The notes under the pieces: model-generated
Seen by the model: the letters and a program-made list of their open reading frames with translations, nothing else
What the model was told of the DNA's origin: nothing
Database searches by the model: none
Shown here: positions 31,604 to 42,149 of the stretch, one piece after another
How positions within the stretch are numbered: the first letter of the stretch is position 1
How the letters are laid out: every line of letters begins with the position of its first letter
Source of the DNA: Brachycybe producta
Lineage: Eukaryota > Arthropoda > Diplopoda > Playtdesmida > Andrognathidae
Assembly (NCBI GenBank): GCA_036925085.1
Contig: JAUPFP010000147.1
Coordinates: forward strand, 62,001 to 126,000
DNA length: 64,000 bases
Direction of reading: 5' to 3'
Program-made: the position numbers and the translations under genes

Positions 31604-32809
31604 TTGAACCTCCAGATGGCTGCAGGGCAAATCATTGAGGAAAACGAAGTAATCATGATTGAAACGAACGATAGTCTCTTTAATAGAAAAGGTGTCGTTG
31701 TGGCCAGCAGTGTGCTACAAGGGGATAGAACATCACAACTGGAAGTCCAACTCCTGAATACCACACTGGAGTCCGTGGGGATTGGAGACCGCGAGACTAT
31801 TGGACACTTCGAACTTCTAGAAGAACTAGAAGAAGAACAAGCCTGCAAAGTCTCCGAGGAGGAAGACTTTAGAGACATCAGAAAAGCACCCATTGATTTC
31901 GAGAAAGAAATTCAACTTGGTCCTGAACTGACAGATGATCAAAGAGAAGAGTTGACAACCTTACTGAAGGAATTCCAACTGATCTTTGCCTTTTCATCTA
32001 AGGACCTGGGAGCGACGAATTTGACCAAACACAAGATCAAGACTGGAGATAATCTACCTGTTCAAGACACATTACGAAGATGTGGACCAGGAGAACGCAT
32101 CGTAATTGATGATACGCTAGAGGAGACGAAGAAATCTGGGGTTGTAAGGCCATCGAAATCGCCATATGCATCGCCCATCGTCCTTGAAAAGAATAAGAAT
32201 GGCTCCTATCGTTTCTTTGTGGATTATCGAAAGTTGAATGCGATTACGAAGGCAGACACTTATCCATTGCCAAGGATTGATGATGCATTAGACTCCATGA
32301 GAGGAGCTTGCTACTTCGCAATGTCGGGTATGAAGAGTAGATACTGGCAGTTCGAGATGGAAGAAAGCGACATCGAAAAGACCGTATTTACATCTCATCG
32401 AGGATTGTCCGAGTTCGTAAGAATGCCTTTCGGACTCCGAAACGCTCCTGCCACTATGCAACGTGCATTGGACATCCTACTCGTGGGGCACAAATGGGAA
32501 ATGTGCTTTGTCTACCTTGACAACATCGTAGTGTTTGGAAGAACGTTCGAAGAATTTTTGGAAAGACTGAGAACTATCTTGGACCTGCTGAGTACAGCAA
32601 ACCTGAAGTTGCATCCAGTAAAATGCTTCTTTGGTTTCCAAGAAGTGAAGTATTTGGGACACCTGATCTCGCCTGATGGAATCTGGCCAGATCCAGATAA
32701 GGTTGTTGCCATTAAGAACTTCCCAGTTCCTGACAATGTAACCGCAATCAGGAGTTTCCTTGGATTGGCGGGTTATTACCGAAAGCATTTCCTGGATTTG
32801 CCAACATAG
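31604..32809 (+). pseudogene. pol: Gypsy-B reverse transcriptase: open frame with altered catalytic residues
   Basis: A 401-codon open frame (first ATG 31616). RT landmarks: [81 protein letters not shown]. The first catalytic motif, normally L-D-L-x-S-G-Y-W, reads SGMKSRYWQ (about 32324-32347), and the YxDD box reads YLDN (32513-32524). Both catalytic aspartate sites are thus changed although the frame is intact. The frame is lost by a small indel near 32795, and RNase H continues in another frame. RT activity is not expected. Confidence 0.8.
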
Positions 32810-33200
32810 CGAAGCCAATGTCAGACCTTACGGGTAAAGATATACCGTTTGAATGGTCAGTTGACTGCGAGAATGCATTCCACACGCTGAAAAATATGTT
32901 GTCGAAATCTCCATTAGTCGCCGTTTATGATCCTAAGGCTGCAATATTTATGCATACTGATGCCAGTGGATACGGAATTGGAGCCATGCTTTACCAGAAG
33001 TCAGAAGACAAACAAAGAAAGATCATCGGAAGAGTCTCCAGAGTTCTAAGGGATGCAGAAAAGAACTACAGTACGACGGATAAAGAGTGCCTAGCAGTGA
33101 TCTATGGAGTTACGAAGTTCCGGCCGTACCTGTTCCAGAAGCCATTTACAATTGCGACGGATCACCATGCATTATGCTACATGAAGACTGCAGCCACCTT
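32810..33200 (+). pseudogene. Gypsy-B RNase H, truncated
   Basis: Begins in the connection domain (MSDLTGKDIPFEWSVDCENA, 32818) and has the RNase H landmarks FMHTDASGYGIGAMLYQ, NYSTTDKECLAVIYGVTKF and FTIATDHHALCYMKTA. Homology ends at about 33200; the rest of the open frame to 33288 is foreign. Integrase and the 3' LTR are absent, removed where Gypsy-A copy 2 begins. Confidence 0.75.
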
Positions 33201-33369
33201 TGACCAGCCAAGCCACCATAAATATACAAAGGCCAACAGGCCAAAAGAGTGTGACGACCCAGTGTTGCTCCTTTGTCAGCAAAACTAAATTCCCATTGTC
33301 GTCTGCTAGGCACCTGTAAATTGGGTGCCAAGCAGACTACAAAATGGCCAGCAAGGGCGTAGTAGTTCG
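33201..33369 (+). other. Junction segment with hairpin before Gypsy-A copy 2
   Basis: Contains a hairpin GTCTGCTAGGCACC (33301-33314) / GGGTGCCAAGCAGAC (33323-33337) with an 8-nt loop, reminiscent of the palindrome at the start of Gypsy-A LTRs. A recognisable LTR body is missing, so the copy 2 5' LTR appears deleted or very diverged. Confidence 0.45.
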
Positions 33370-34090
33370 GTGAAGGACCGTGGGACACGGACGGTTGTCC
33401 GTGATACCGCGGTGGTCACCAGGGAAAGCCATAGGTTATCCGTAAGTAGGACGGTGGGCGCAGTGGTTGACCGTGCAGAACCGTCCGAACGCGGGATAAC
33501 AGTTATCTTTACCGTTAGTATACCGGTAGCACGGTGATTTACCATGCAGGACCGGTAGAACCCGGTAAAAAAAAAACTTAACCGTAGCTTGTCTGGTAGA
33601 CATGTAGTACACCGTAGGGCACGGACTTTTGTCCATGGAACTACGGCAGAAACCCGTCTACGGCCAGGTTTACCGGTAATATACCGTGGGACACGAACTT
33701 TTGTCCGTGATACCGTGGTAAAACCGGGTTACGGTCAAGTTTACCGTAAGTAGACGGTGGATTACGGACGTTTGTCCGTGTATCACCGTTCGAACACGGT
33801 AAGAAGGTGGTTTCACCATTGGTGGATGATAGGTTACGGAACGTTGTCCGTGTATCTCCATTCTAGGACGATGAAAGTGGGGTTTACCGCGAATAGACGG
33901 TAAATATCAGACAGTTGTCCATATATCACCGGTCGAAAACGGTAACAAGGAACTCCACCGTAAATCTGACCGTGGGACACGCACTTTTGTTCGTGAGACT
34001 GCGGTAGTTTACGGTTCTACTGTTAATTGTCGGTGTTTTGCGGACTTTTGTCCGTAAATTCACCGTATTTTCCAGTAGAGTTTTGTCCAA
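33370..34090 (+). repeat. Gypsy-A copy 2 leader hairpin array, about 70-bp period
   Basis: About nine diverged units, each with a core like CACGGAC-TTTT-GTCCGTG (self-complementary arms) followed by ATACCGTGGTAAAACCGG-like sequence. Cores lie near 33390, 33617, 33693, 33763, 33835, 33908, 33978 and 34045. This is the longest array of the three Gypsy-A copies. Confidence 0.65.
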
Positions 34091-34158
34091 TAAGTCACAC
34101 GGTGGCCAGTTTTGCCCGTGTTCGCACGGACGAAATCGGCCAAGACCCTGTTTTCCCG

Positions 34159-35958
34159 ATGTCTGGTCGGGGAAGCAGTATATTGGAGGGTTTGGGGTTG
34201 CGTTCCCGCACTGTCGGCCGTGGGGTAAGGCCGGTGGTGCAGTGCCCAGTTGAGGGTGCTGTAAGCGAGGACGGTCACGGTGATTCCACGGAAGAAGGGG
34301 CCGTAGGGGGTGTTCCTATGAACCAACCTCTAGCTGGAGACTTTGTATCGGTGTGGTCGCACCGTGGTGGCACTGTCTCCGGTAGAGCACCGGTAGACGG
34401 TGGTGATGGAGGGTTACCGACCCCGACTGTGACAGGTAGACGGCCTACGGCCGGATTGTTAACCTCCACCGCCTCCCGTCCGGTTGGACGTGGAGGTAAT
34501 TCCTTACCGGGAGAGGTGGTAGGGACCCCGGAAAAAACCTCGGTGGACACGGCATCATGGTTGGCATCAATGACCTAGGAGCAGCTCCATTCGGTTGCCA
34601 GGGAGATAGACAAAATGCGTTTGCAGGGTGGTCTTCCCTACGGGATCCAGAGGCTCCATGGGGAGCAACCTATGTTTACACCATCTCCCATGCACTGGGA
34701 GGGTGCACGGATAGAGGCACCGCCGGCTCCGGCCGGGCGGATGCCTCCAGGAGGAGGAACTCGGACCGCTCTTTCGGTAGGTGGTCGGGGAGATCCTCCA
34801 CCCGTTCAGCGACCTCGGGTCCACCTGGTGGATCCCGTGGAGGCTGACCTTAATGCTGAGACTTCGGAGAACCGGAGCAGGGCACCACGGTGGGTAAGTA
34901 CCGTGCCGTGGATGCCTGCACCAGCTGTCCTGTCGGAGATCCAGGCATTTGGGTTTTTCAACCCGGTTCACTCGGAGGACATTACACCTTTGCTCCGACA
35001 GTTCGAAGCCTAAGCTAGGGCTCAGCCCTGGACGGATAAGGCCAGGTGCAGCTTCTTTATGTACCTGCTCGATGGTCCGGCTGAGGAACATTACGCCTGT
35101 TTGGTGGAGTTCAAGCCGAACCTGACCTGGCCGGAGCTGAGGCAGGCCATGCTTCACCGCTTCAGAACCAAGAATCAGGCTCAGGCCTGTTTTGACCGTT
35201 TTGAGGCCATGAAGCAAGGGCCTGCGGAATCATTCCAGGCATTCTACTGGCGCTTTGTTTAGCTGGTAGAACGAGTTTCTCCTGGTGAGGATGAGTCTTG
35301 TCGACTCCTCCGATACAAGAAGAAACTGCAGCCGGAGATTCTCAGACCTCTCTGGGGATCAAAAGCTCAGACAGTCAGGAACTTTACCACCGAGGCAATG
35401 TTGGTTGAGGCCGACAAGCTGACGGCGGGAGCCTTAATTGCCCATACCTTGAAAGTACCAGCTACCCAGGCTGTGGCCAAGGCCTTTGGTGCTTTGGCAA
35501 AGCTCAAGAGCTCTGCTACGTCTACTTCTACCTCTTCGGGTGCGAAGGCAGTGGCACCATCCAAATCGAACTGAGCTATGGCCAAGACCGGAGGGCAGAA
35601 GGGAAGAAAGACGAAGCGGCGGAGCCAGGATGGAAATAAGTCCACAGCAGCCCCGTCAGAATCCGGCCAAACGGCCGGAGGTGGAGGTCCTTCTCGTAGG
35701 CAACCAGGTCCATGCTTTTGGTGTAACCAGATGGGTCACCTTAAGAAGGACTGTCCGAAGGCAGTTGCCCAAGAACTGGTTGCTCGAGTACCACCGGGCA
35801 AAAGCCCAGTGGTGCGGTACATGCCGATTCTAGCACCTGTAGTACTGCAGGGCCGGGAGTATCTGTTCACCGTAATTGATGGACAGATGTTCTATCTGCC
35901 TGTTGCCAGAAACGAGGGCCCGCCCTCGTTAAATTGGCGCCGGTCACTGCAGAACTGA
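34159..35958 (+). pseudogene. gag: Gypsy-A copy 2 gag with four in-frame stops and no frameshift
   Basis: One phase from ATG 34159 (MSGRGSSILEGLGLR) to TGA 35956-35958, interrupted by TAG 34576, TAA 35011, TAG 35260 and TGA 35572. Core landmarks: VLSEIQAFGFFNPVHSED, ARAQPWTDKARCSFFMYLL, LTWPELRQAMLHRFRTKN, ESFQAFYWRF, a Ser/Ala/Lys linker, and the zinc knuckle CFWCNQMGHLKKDC (about 35715-35756). Then comes the conserved C-terminal part found in all copies (REYLFTVIDGQMFYLP). It ends inside the frameshift hairpin. Confidence 0.8.
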
Positions 35959-35970
35959 GCTGCAGTCGAC
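35928..35970 (+). promoter_or_regulatory. Probable -1 frameshift signal, copy 2
   Basis: G TTA AAT (35928-35934, in gag codon phase) stands at the position of GTTAAAC in copy 3. A hairpin follows: outer GTC (35943-35945) with GAC, one bulge on the 3' arm, inner ACTGCAG (35946-35952) / CTGCAGT (35960-35966); the loop AACTGAG contains the gag TGA. The inner stem differs from copies 1 and 3 on both sides, a covariation. The -1 frame is open from before 35934 to 36725. Confidence 0.7.
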
Positions 35971-36725
35971 TTGTAATGCTTAAAAACTCAGGTGCCCGGC
36001 AAAGCCGGCGAAGTAAAGAAGGAGCGTACCTTCGGGCAGTATCCAGATATGTGGGTATCCTGCATGAAGCAGGGGTTCCTCTGGCTAGGTCTGCAGACCC
36101 AGAAATTACCCAGTTGGTATTTCAGGAGCCAAACCCCACACTGGAAGCTGCACTTGCCCGGCTGGAGAGCTGGGTGGCACCTTTCTTCCCTGATTTTGGG
36201 GAGGAAGGTTCGAATGGCGCTGGCATTACGAGGGCTTCGAGCGTTGGTTCGCCCATGCTGTCGCCCAAGCCTGGTGGGTCTCCTGGAGTGAAGACTGGAA
36301 GCCAGGCCCCTGAGCATCCGATACGACCGTCCCCTGTGGACGGGAGGACGGATGAGGCTCAGAGAAGTAATGTCGGGCAACGACTTTTGCCCATTCCTGA
36401 ATTACAGAGCCGTGCGTACTTGCGTGGGGCACCGCATGTTCTGGTGTCGATGGATGGTCGGCTGGTTGAGTCGATCGTCGACACCAGTGCCGAAGTATCA
36501 GTAATGAGCATGTCGGTGGCACGGGAGATGGAATTACTGGTGCAGGAGATTAGCCTCCCCTCATTCCTGACGGGCATGAGCAGGTACTCCATCAAGATAG
36601 AAGGAGTCATGTACGTGGACATATCAATCCACGAACGGTCCATACATACCCATCCTCTCCTCATTGAGGGTGAAGGGGAAGCCGTAATAGGCATTGACCT
36701 GGCTTCCCGGTTTGGGCTAACGTAG
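35934..36725 (+). pseudogene. pol: Gypsy-A copy 2 pol N-terminus and aspartic protease
   Basis: Overlaps the gag end in the -1 frame. It encodes the pre-protease segment (AVSRYVGILHEAGVPLARS, PTLEAALARLESWVAPF), a Pro/Ser linker and a retropepsin-like domain: LLPIPELQSRAYLRGAPHV, then ESIVDTSAEVSVMSMSVA. The active site is D-T-S-A instead of D-T-G-A (copy 3 has VDTGAEVSVLS), which should impair activity. The domain ends EAVIGIDLASRFGLT, then a stop at 36723-36725. Confidence 0.8.
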
Positions 36726-38289
36726 GACGTCATTAGACAGAAAGTTTATTTCCGGGAAGACATCTGGAATGCACATCCAGATGCTCTTCATGCCGCACTG
36801 GCCGATCAGGCTTTGCAGGGTACTTCGGTACAACTTCCGAACTCGGTGTTGGAGGCGTTGGCGAAGCTTCACGATTCTGTGGAGCCTTTGCTACTCCCTC
36901 CTTCCTCCCGGAAAGTATGCCAGCGGAGCCTGAAAAGGTGGATTTGTGGGTTGACATTGTGTCACCAGCGCTTGCTGAGACCAGTTCTCCAATTAGGAGC
37001 GGGGAAGTTTGTTTCCTGCGACTGTTGGAGAACGTATGGCTATCAGCTCATGAGCGGAAGGTGGTTTCTGTGAGTCTGATAGAGCATGCTGGCCCTGGAC
37101 AGCTGCTTCTCATTGAGCCCCATCGTAAAGCTTTAGGTGGCCGTGGTCTGTTGGCGGTGGCACGAATTGCCTAAGCCACGGAAGAAGGCTTTTACGACAT
37201 ATGGCTTGAGAACATCGCCGACGTACCCATTGCCCTGGAGGCAGGGGAGGGTGTGGCGACCGCTCAAGCTGTGGATTCAGCCCTAGTGGTGGGACTGGAC
37301 ATTCCATCTAAGATGAGAGCGGGAGACCCCACTCATAGAGATGGCCGCCCAGGGGGTCTTCCGCCTAAGTTGAGAGGGGCGACCAAGAAAGGTCGCCGAG
37401 TCCTCAATGCGGAAGTCAAAACCACTCTTGAAGAGTGCCTTAAAATCGGACCTAGTCTGAAGCCTGAGGAGGCGGCACAGCTTCGGGAGTTTATGCTGGA
37501 ACGCCGTGATCATTTGGCGTTCGATTATACAGAGCTGGGGGAAACCCTGCTCGTCGAACACACTATTGATACCGGTGGGCTACCTCCGGTGCGTGAAGGA
37601 TTGCGAAGAACCACTCCGGCGGCTCGTGCAATCGAGAGAGAAGAGGTAGCAAAGATGTTGGATGCAGGGGTAATCCAACCTTTGCATAGTCCCTATGCGA
37701 GCCCTATCTTGCTTGTTTGCAAGAAGGATGGTGGCTTTCGTTTTTGTGTGGACTATCGGCGACTGAATGCCCAAACTAAGGCAGATCAGTACCCGTTACC
37801 TCGCATCGATGATGCCCTCGATTCACTTGCTGGGGCGAAGTATTTCGCAACCCTAGACCTTGCTAGTGGTTACTGGCAGGTCAGGATGACGGAGCAAGAC
37901 ATTGAGAAGACAGCATTCATTTGCTCTCAAGGTCTGTTTAAGTTCCGAAAAATGCCTTTCGGACTCTGCAATGCTCCTGCCACAATGCAAAGAGCGTTAG
38001 ACCTCTTGTTGGCGAGACACAAGTGGGAGAGCTGCTTGGTGTACCTAGACGATATTATCGTCTTCGGAACACCTTTGAGCAGTTTCTCGAACGCTTGAGT
38101 ACTGTCCTGAGACTGCTACGAGGGGCGGAGCTGAAACTAAAGCCGAAAAAATGTTTCTTCGGTTTTGACAAAGTCAAATATCTCGGTCACATTGTCAGTG
38201 CCGAGGGAGTTGCTCTGGAGCCGGGACTCGTGCGAGCAGTCGAAGAGTTCAATGTCCCTACAACAGTGACTGGCCGGCTACTACCGTAG
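36726..38289 (+). pseudogene. pol: Gypsy-A copy 2 spacer and reverse transcriptase, frameshifted
   Basis: After the protease the frame continues (PALAETSSPIRSGEVCFL, HAGPGQLLLIEPH, IALEAGEGVATAQAVDSALV). RT in 37253-38098: [75 protein letters not shown] and an intact catalytic VYLDDIIVFG (about 38039-38068). A one-base loss about 9 nt later shifts the frame. The thumb continues in 38077-38289 (TFEQFLERLSTVLRLLRG, KKCFFGFDKVKYLGHIVSA). About 25 bp are lost near 38272 compared with copy 3 (V-R-S-F-L-R-L-A). Confidence 0.85.
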
Positions 38290-40051
38290 GTTCATTAAAG
38301 ACTTCACCAAGATCGCAAGGCCACTGCATGATCTGACCAGGAAGGATGCGTCCTTTGACTGGTCGGAGTAGTGTGGTCTAGCACTCGAGCGGTTAAAGGC
38401 ATTTTTAACTGAGGCACCGGTGCTCACCATGTATGATCCACGTGGTGAGGTGTTAATTCACACCGATGCTAGTGGGAACGGTCTAGGTGCCGTAGTATAC
38501 CAGAAGTTACCTGAGGACAAGGCTCCTCGGGTTCTGACCTACGCTAGCCGTCTCATGAAGGGACCAGAAACACGGTATAGTGTCACTGAGCAGGAATGCT
38601 TGGCAATCATGTTTGCCGTTTGTAAATTCCGACCTTACATCTTTAACAGGGACTTTTTGATCGTAACAGATCACCATGTGCTCTGTCATTTGCAGACTGC
38701 CAAAAACCTGCGAGGCAGGTTGGGGCGTTGGCAAATGCAGTTGCAGGAGTACCGGTATAAGATCCAGTACAAGAAGGGGAAACTTCACGAGAATGCTGAC
38801 TGCTTGAGTCGGTATCCGGTGAATGAAGTTGTTGATCCTTCTTTGCCTGAACACATCGAGGCAGACGTGGGTGAGGTTAATTACCTTATCCGGTCTGAGG
38901 TGGATTGGGTAATGGAGCAGGCCGACGACAGTTGGTGCTCCAAGGTGAAGCGTGAGCTCTCCACCGACCCCGACTCGAACTTAAGGTTCAAGTTCGTGGT
39001 GGCAGACAAGTTGTTGTATGCCATCAAATCCATTCAGGATTGTACAAGAACTGTGTTGGTTGTGCCGAGGTCGTGTCAAGCCTTCTGCTTGCGGAAGTTG
39101 CACAATAGCTCCGAAACTGGTCACTTCGGAGTGTACAAGACCTACCAACGGTTGTGTACTCGTTTCTATTGGTTAGGTAAGAAACGTGACACGGTGGAGT
39201 ATGTTAAGTCATGCTTGGTGTGTCAGAGAGTACGACAGTTCGCAAGAGCTCAAGGATTCTTGCAACCCATAGTTCCTGAGTACCCGGTGCATGCCTGGGG
39301 AATGGACTTTGTTGGGCCTTTTCCCGCGTCCGTGGGTGGAGTCACCTATGTATTGATCATGGTGGATTACTTCACCCGGTACGGCATGGCAAAGGCAGTA
39401 CGAAGGGCTACGGCCGCTTGTGTTGTCAAGTTTATGAAAGATGAGATCTTGTCGGTGTATGGCACACCGACTACTCTCATCTCGGATCGTGAATCCCAGT
39501 TCTGTAGCAAGATTTTGCGAAAGTTCCGGGAGCACTACAATATAGCGCAGCACTTCACGACGGCATACCATCCGCAAGCAAATGGGCGTACGGAGCGTAC
39601 GAACAAGACCATGATAGAAACCATCAAACGTTACCTTGATCCCCTCAAGGACCAACGTGATTGGTGGGAGAAATTGCGGCCCGCCGTGTGGGCCTACAAC
39701 ACTGCGGTGCGGGAGAGCACAGAAGTGTCTTTGTACCAATTGTTGTTTGGTCGTGAGCCTATTTTGGGGATTGATAATCTCCTTCCTAACGGTTCGGTCC
39801 GCGACTTGCCTGACCAGCAAGCCGTGGAGGAGCGAGCTCGTCAAAACTTGGCGGCCGCTCAAGCAAGACAGAAGAGCCGGTATGATGCCGGCCGGGTGGA
39901 GCCACCCCTGTACCAGCCTGGTAATAAGGTCTGGATAAAGGATATGGCTGGGAAGCTGGGTCAAGCCAAGAAGTGGAATTTCGCTTACAAAGCTGAACTG
40001 GGTACAGTGGTCCGGCAGGTTTCGGAAAGTGCGGGACCGGTTTCACGTTGA
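38285..40051 (+). CDS. pol: Gypsy-A copy 2 RNase H and integrase
   Basis: A 543-codon open frame (38420-40051) with upstream homology from 38285 through one stop. RNase H: VLIHTDASGNGLGAVVYQ, RYSVTEQECLAIMFAV, FLIVTDHHVLC. Integrase: an HHCC zinc-binding region (LHNSSETGHFG...CLVCQR), then the DDE core WGMDFVGPFPA, TLISDRESQF and HPQANGRTERTNKTM, and RESTEVSLYQLLFGREP. All catalytic residues are present, making this the best-preserved pol part in the window. The frame is lost near 40015 by a deletion of about 35-45 bp relative to copy 3, just before the conserved RDRFHVDNLKPYIPTC end. Confidence 0.9.
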
Positions 40052-40966
40052 TAACTTGAAGCCATACATTCCCACATGTGGAGTTCGTGAGGAAGAGGCC
40101 TTGGTGGCTCTGAAACCTCCTCGAACTCTGAAGGGACCAGTTATGCTGAGTCTGGGTCAGCTGGAAGTGAGAGGAGGGATTATGTCTCTCCAGGACCTTC
40201 CGGCCAGCCTAGCTTGGTGATGGAGTCAACTGACTCTGAGGCAGAGGAAGCACCTCAGCCCCGGTACTACCTCCGTCTGAGGAAGCCCAGGGCTTTTGAG
40301 GTTATGCAAGCTTCCTCTGGAGCTCCATTAGACACCAGGGAGGTGCAGGAACTTTGGAAGTCTCTGTCCTGGTGGGAAAAAGCAGGTTATTCAATAGTAT
40401 GGAATAATGACCTGAACTGGGGAAATAAAGATTGGGAGCACAGTGACCCCTGGACTGGGTGCCGCCTGTCTGTCTCGGACAGATGGTGGTTGTCCAGGGG
40501 GAACTGGGTGGAGAAATCCACAATTCCCAACTGCAAACTCAAAGAGGAGTCTGCAGATGTTATTTCTCCTGAAGATCTCTCTCCTGAGTCTTTCCGTAGA
40601 TATTCATGCCATGTAACTGCCCCTAAAAAGGCAGACAACGGTAGAATCTCTATAGTAACAGCAATGGAGGCGGCTAATATTGTTTTGGCAGCCAAACCGC
40701 CGCAGTTAGCCATTTCTCCGGTGAAATTAGCGGCTGAGTGCCATCTTGTTTTTAAAGTAAAACTTAGACGGTCGTTTGCCGTTAATTTAAAAAGAAAACG
40801 AATTTTTCACCAAAGAAACGGCAAAGATTCAGGCCTTTTGGATGCTACAACCAACAAAGTAAGTCCCCAAAGGAGAATTTTTTTTTCGTGCCCTTTGGCA
40901 GTATTGTTTTATTGCTTTTGGGTGTGTCAAGCGGTCAATGACCGCTTGACACACCCAAAAGGGTAG
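40029..40966 (+). pseudogene. Gypsy-A copy 2 integrase end and pol C-terminal extension
   Basis: The frame 40029-40220 holds the integrase end (DRFHVDNLKPYIPTCGVREE). The frame 40214-40966 holds the tail: ESTDSEAEEAPQPRYYLRLR, KPRAFEV, LSWWEKAGYSIVWNNDL, then KADNGRISIVTAMEAAN, matching copy 3 (TADNGETSEVTRAVAAE). The tail of about 150 residues after the FHVDNLKPY element is conserved among three copies but has no domain I recognise. The last 40 residues overlap the palindrome and may be non-coding. Confidence 0.6.
40915..40961. promoter_or_regulatory. Perfect 23-bp palindrome with 1-nt centre
   Basis: Left arm 40915-40937 (CTTTTGGGTGTGTC then AAGCGGTCA), centre A, right arm 40939-40961, perfectly complementary. 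A decayed counterpart lies at the same place in copy 1 (about 13756-13789). It may be a transcription terminator, a cruciform or an RNA hairpin; the function is unknown. Confidence 0.8.
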
Positions 40967-41470
40967 AGGCGTCACCGTAACAATGTTGACGGTGATGCTA
41001 CCACTGACGGGGCCGTGAATAACACGGTGTTTTACCGCCCGAATGCCGTGGAACTTGGTGGAGACCAAGTTCTACAGAGTTTGGACGGTGAAAAGATGTT
41101 TTTGCACGGTTCTGTCTGTGAAACCATCGTGGATAACGGTTTCGACCGTAGTCCACGGTGTTCTAATGGACGGAAAGTGGTTTGTCAGGGCTGTGGTCCA
41201 TGTAAACCACTCCCCAAGGAACCTGAATTGTTGGTGCCGGTTTTGGACGGTCCAAACACGTGTTTGGCCGATTCCGACCGTGCGAATCCCGTGAAGGACG
41301 GTTTTTACCGTTAGTCACAGGAAATGCACGGTGGAAACGGGATTTCCTCCGTTGATGTACCGTGGAAATCACCGGCCAAGGTACCGAACGGGAAATTACG
41401 GGTTTTGGACCGACCAAAAACGTTTTTGGCCAGTTCCGACCGTGTCCAGTTGCCCCTCCCAGGAGACCGG
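40967..41470 (+). repeat. Gypsy-A copy 2 second repeat array
   Basis: ACGGTG-rich sequence with recurring GTGGAAACGG, GTTTTTACCGT and GTTTTGGACGGTCC / GTTTTGGACCGACC words, corresponding to the 13830-14340 array of copy 1. Units are more diverged. The copy is cut at about 41475, before the third ORF. Confidence 0.5.
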
Positions 41471-41474
41471 ACAA

Positions 41475-41958
41475 GTGAGCCTGAGACTTGAGTGTGAGGA
41501 CAGTCAGTCTTGAGAGTTCAAAGAGTGAACTTAAACAGTCAGAATCTAGAGTTTAACCAGATAAGTTCTGGACTAGAGAGTTAGACTTTAGACACTGAGT
41601 AAAACAAGTAAGTCTTGTTCTAGACAGTTAGTTCTAGAGAGTTAAGTTCTGACTTAGAGTAAAACAACAATGTAAAGAGTGTTATCAATAATGTAATAAC
41701 AAAGAGCTAGTAAAGAGACATATTATTGTACATCAACCTGTGTAAGTGTTGTGTATTCGAACTATATTGGGTTCCTGTACTCCTAAAATCGAGGAGTATC
41801 CAGCAGAAGGCACTCAGACACAGCCTGAGTCCCTCTGCCTGGAGCCTCTAGCAATCCAACGAAAAGGACTAGAGTAACTTCGGCATCGTCACGCCCTATA
41901 TCCAAAGATCTCTAAGAAAGACGGTCTTTTTGTGGGCCGTACCAGGCAAGGCAAGTAA
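41475..41958 (+). other. Possible LTR end and leader of another LTR element
   Basis: Rich in GAGAGTTAAGTTCT / CTAGAGAGTTA words, then AATAACAAAG, TTGTGTATTCGAAC and ACTCCTAAAATCGAGGAGTA, leading to an ATG at 41959. The layout resembles the end of an LTR followed by a leader, but there is no second copy in the window to confirm it. Confidence 0.3.
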
Positions 41959-42145
41959 ATGTCGCGCCCGGTGAACCCAACCCCCAGAGGGACAACAGTA
42001 GAGGCTGGCCCGCAGCAGTCGACAACAGAGTCGACCCTGGCACCACCGATTCATCAGAGGGAACAATGTCGTCAACAACGAAGTTCATCACAAGTCGGTA
42101 AAGAGGGTGTCAAAGGAGGGCCAGCCACGTCACACACAAAAGATT
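41959..42145 (+). pseudogene. Possible N-terminal gag fragment, unassigned
   Basis: A 62-codon frame from ATG 41959 (MSRPVNPTPRGTTVEAGPQ) rich in Pro, Ser, Thr and Gln, as in many gag N-termini. It runs into LINE-3 sequence at about 42145, so the element is cut there. Not recognised further. Confidence 0.3.
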
Positions 42146-42149
42146 GTTT

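Noticed and set aside
33325..33861. Short ORFs on both strands in the Gypsy-A leader
   Set aside because: They arise from the hairpin repeats and are not conserved among the three copies.
39209..39964. 251-codon minus-strand ORF
   Set aside because: Antisense to the integrase core, which has all catalytic motifs on the plus strand.
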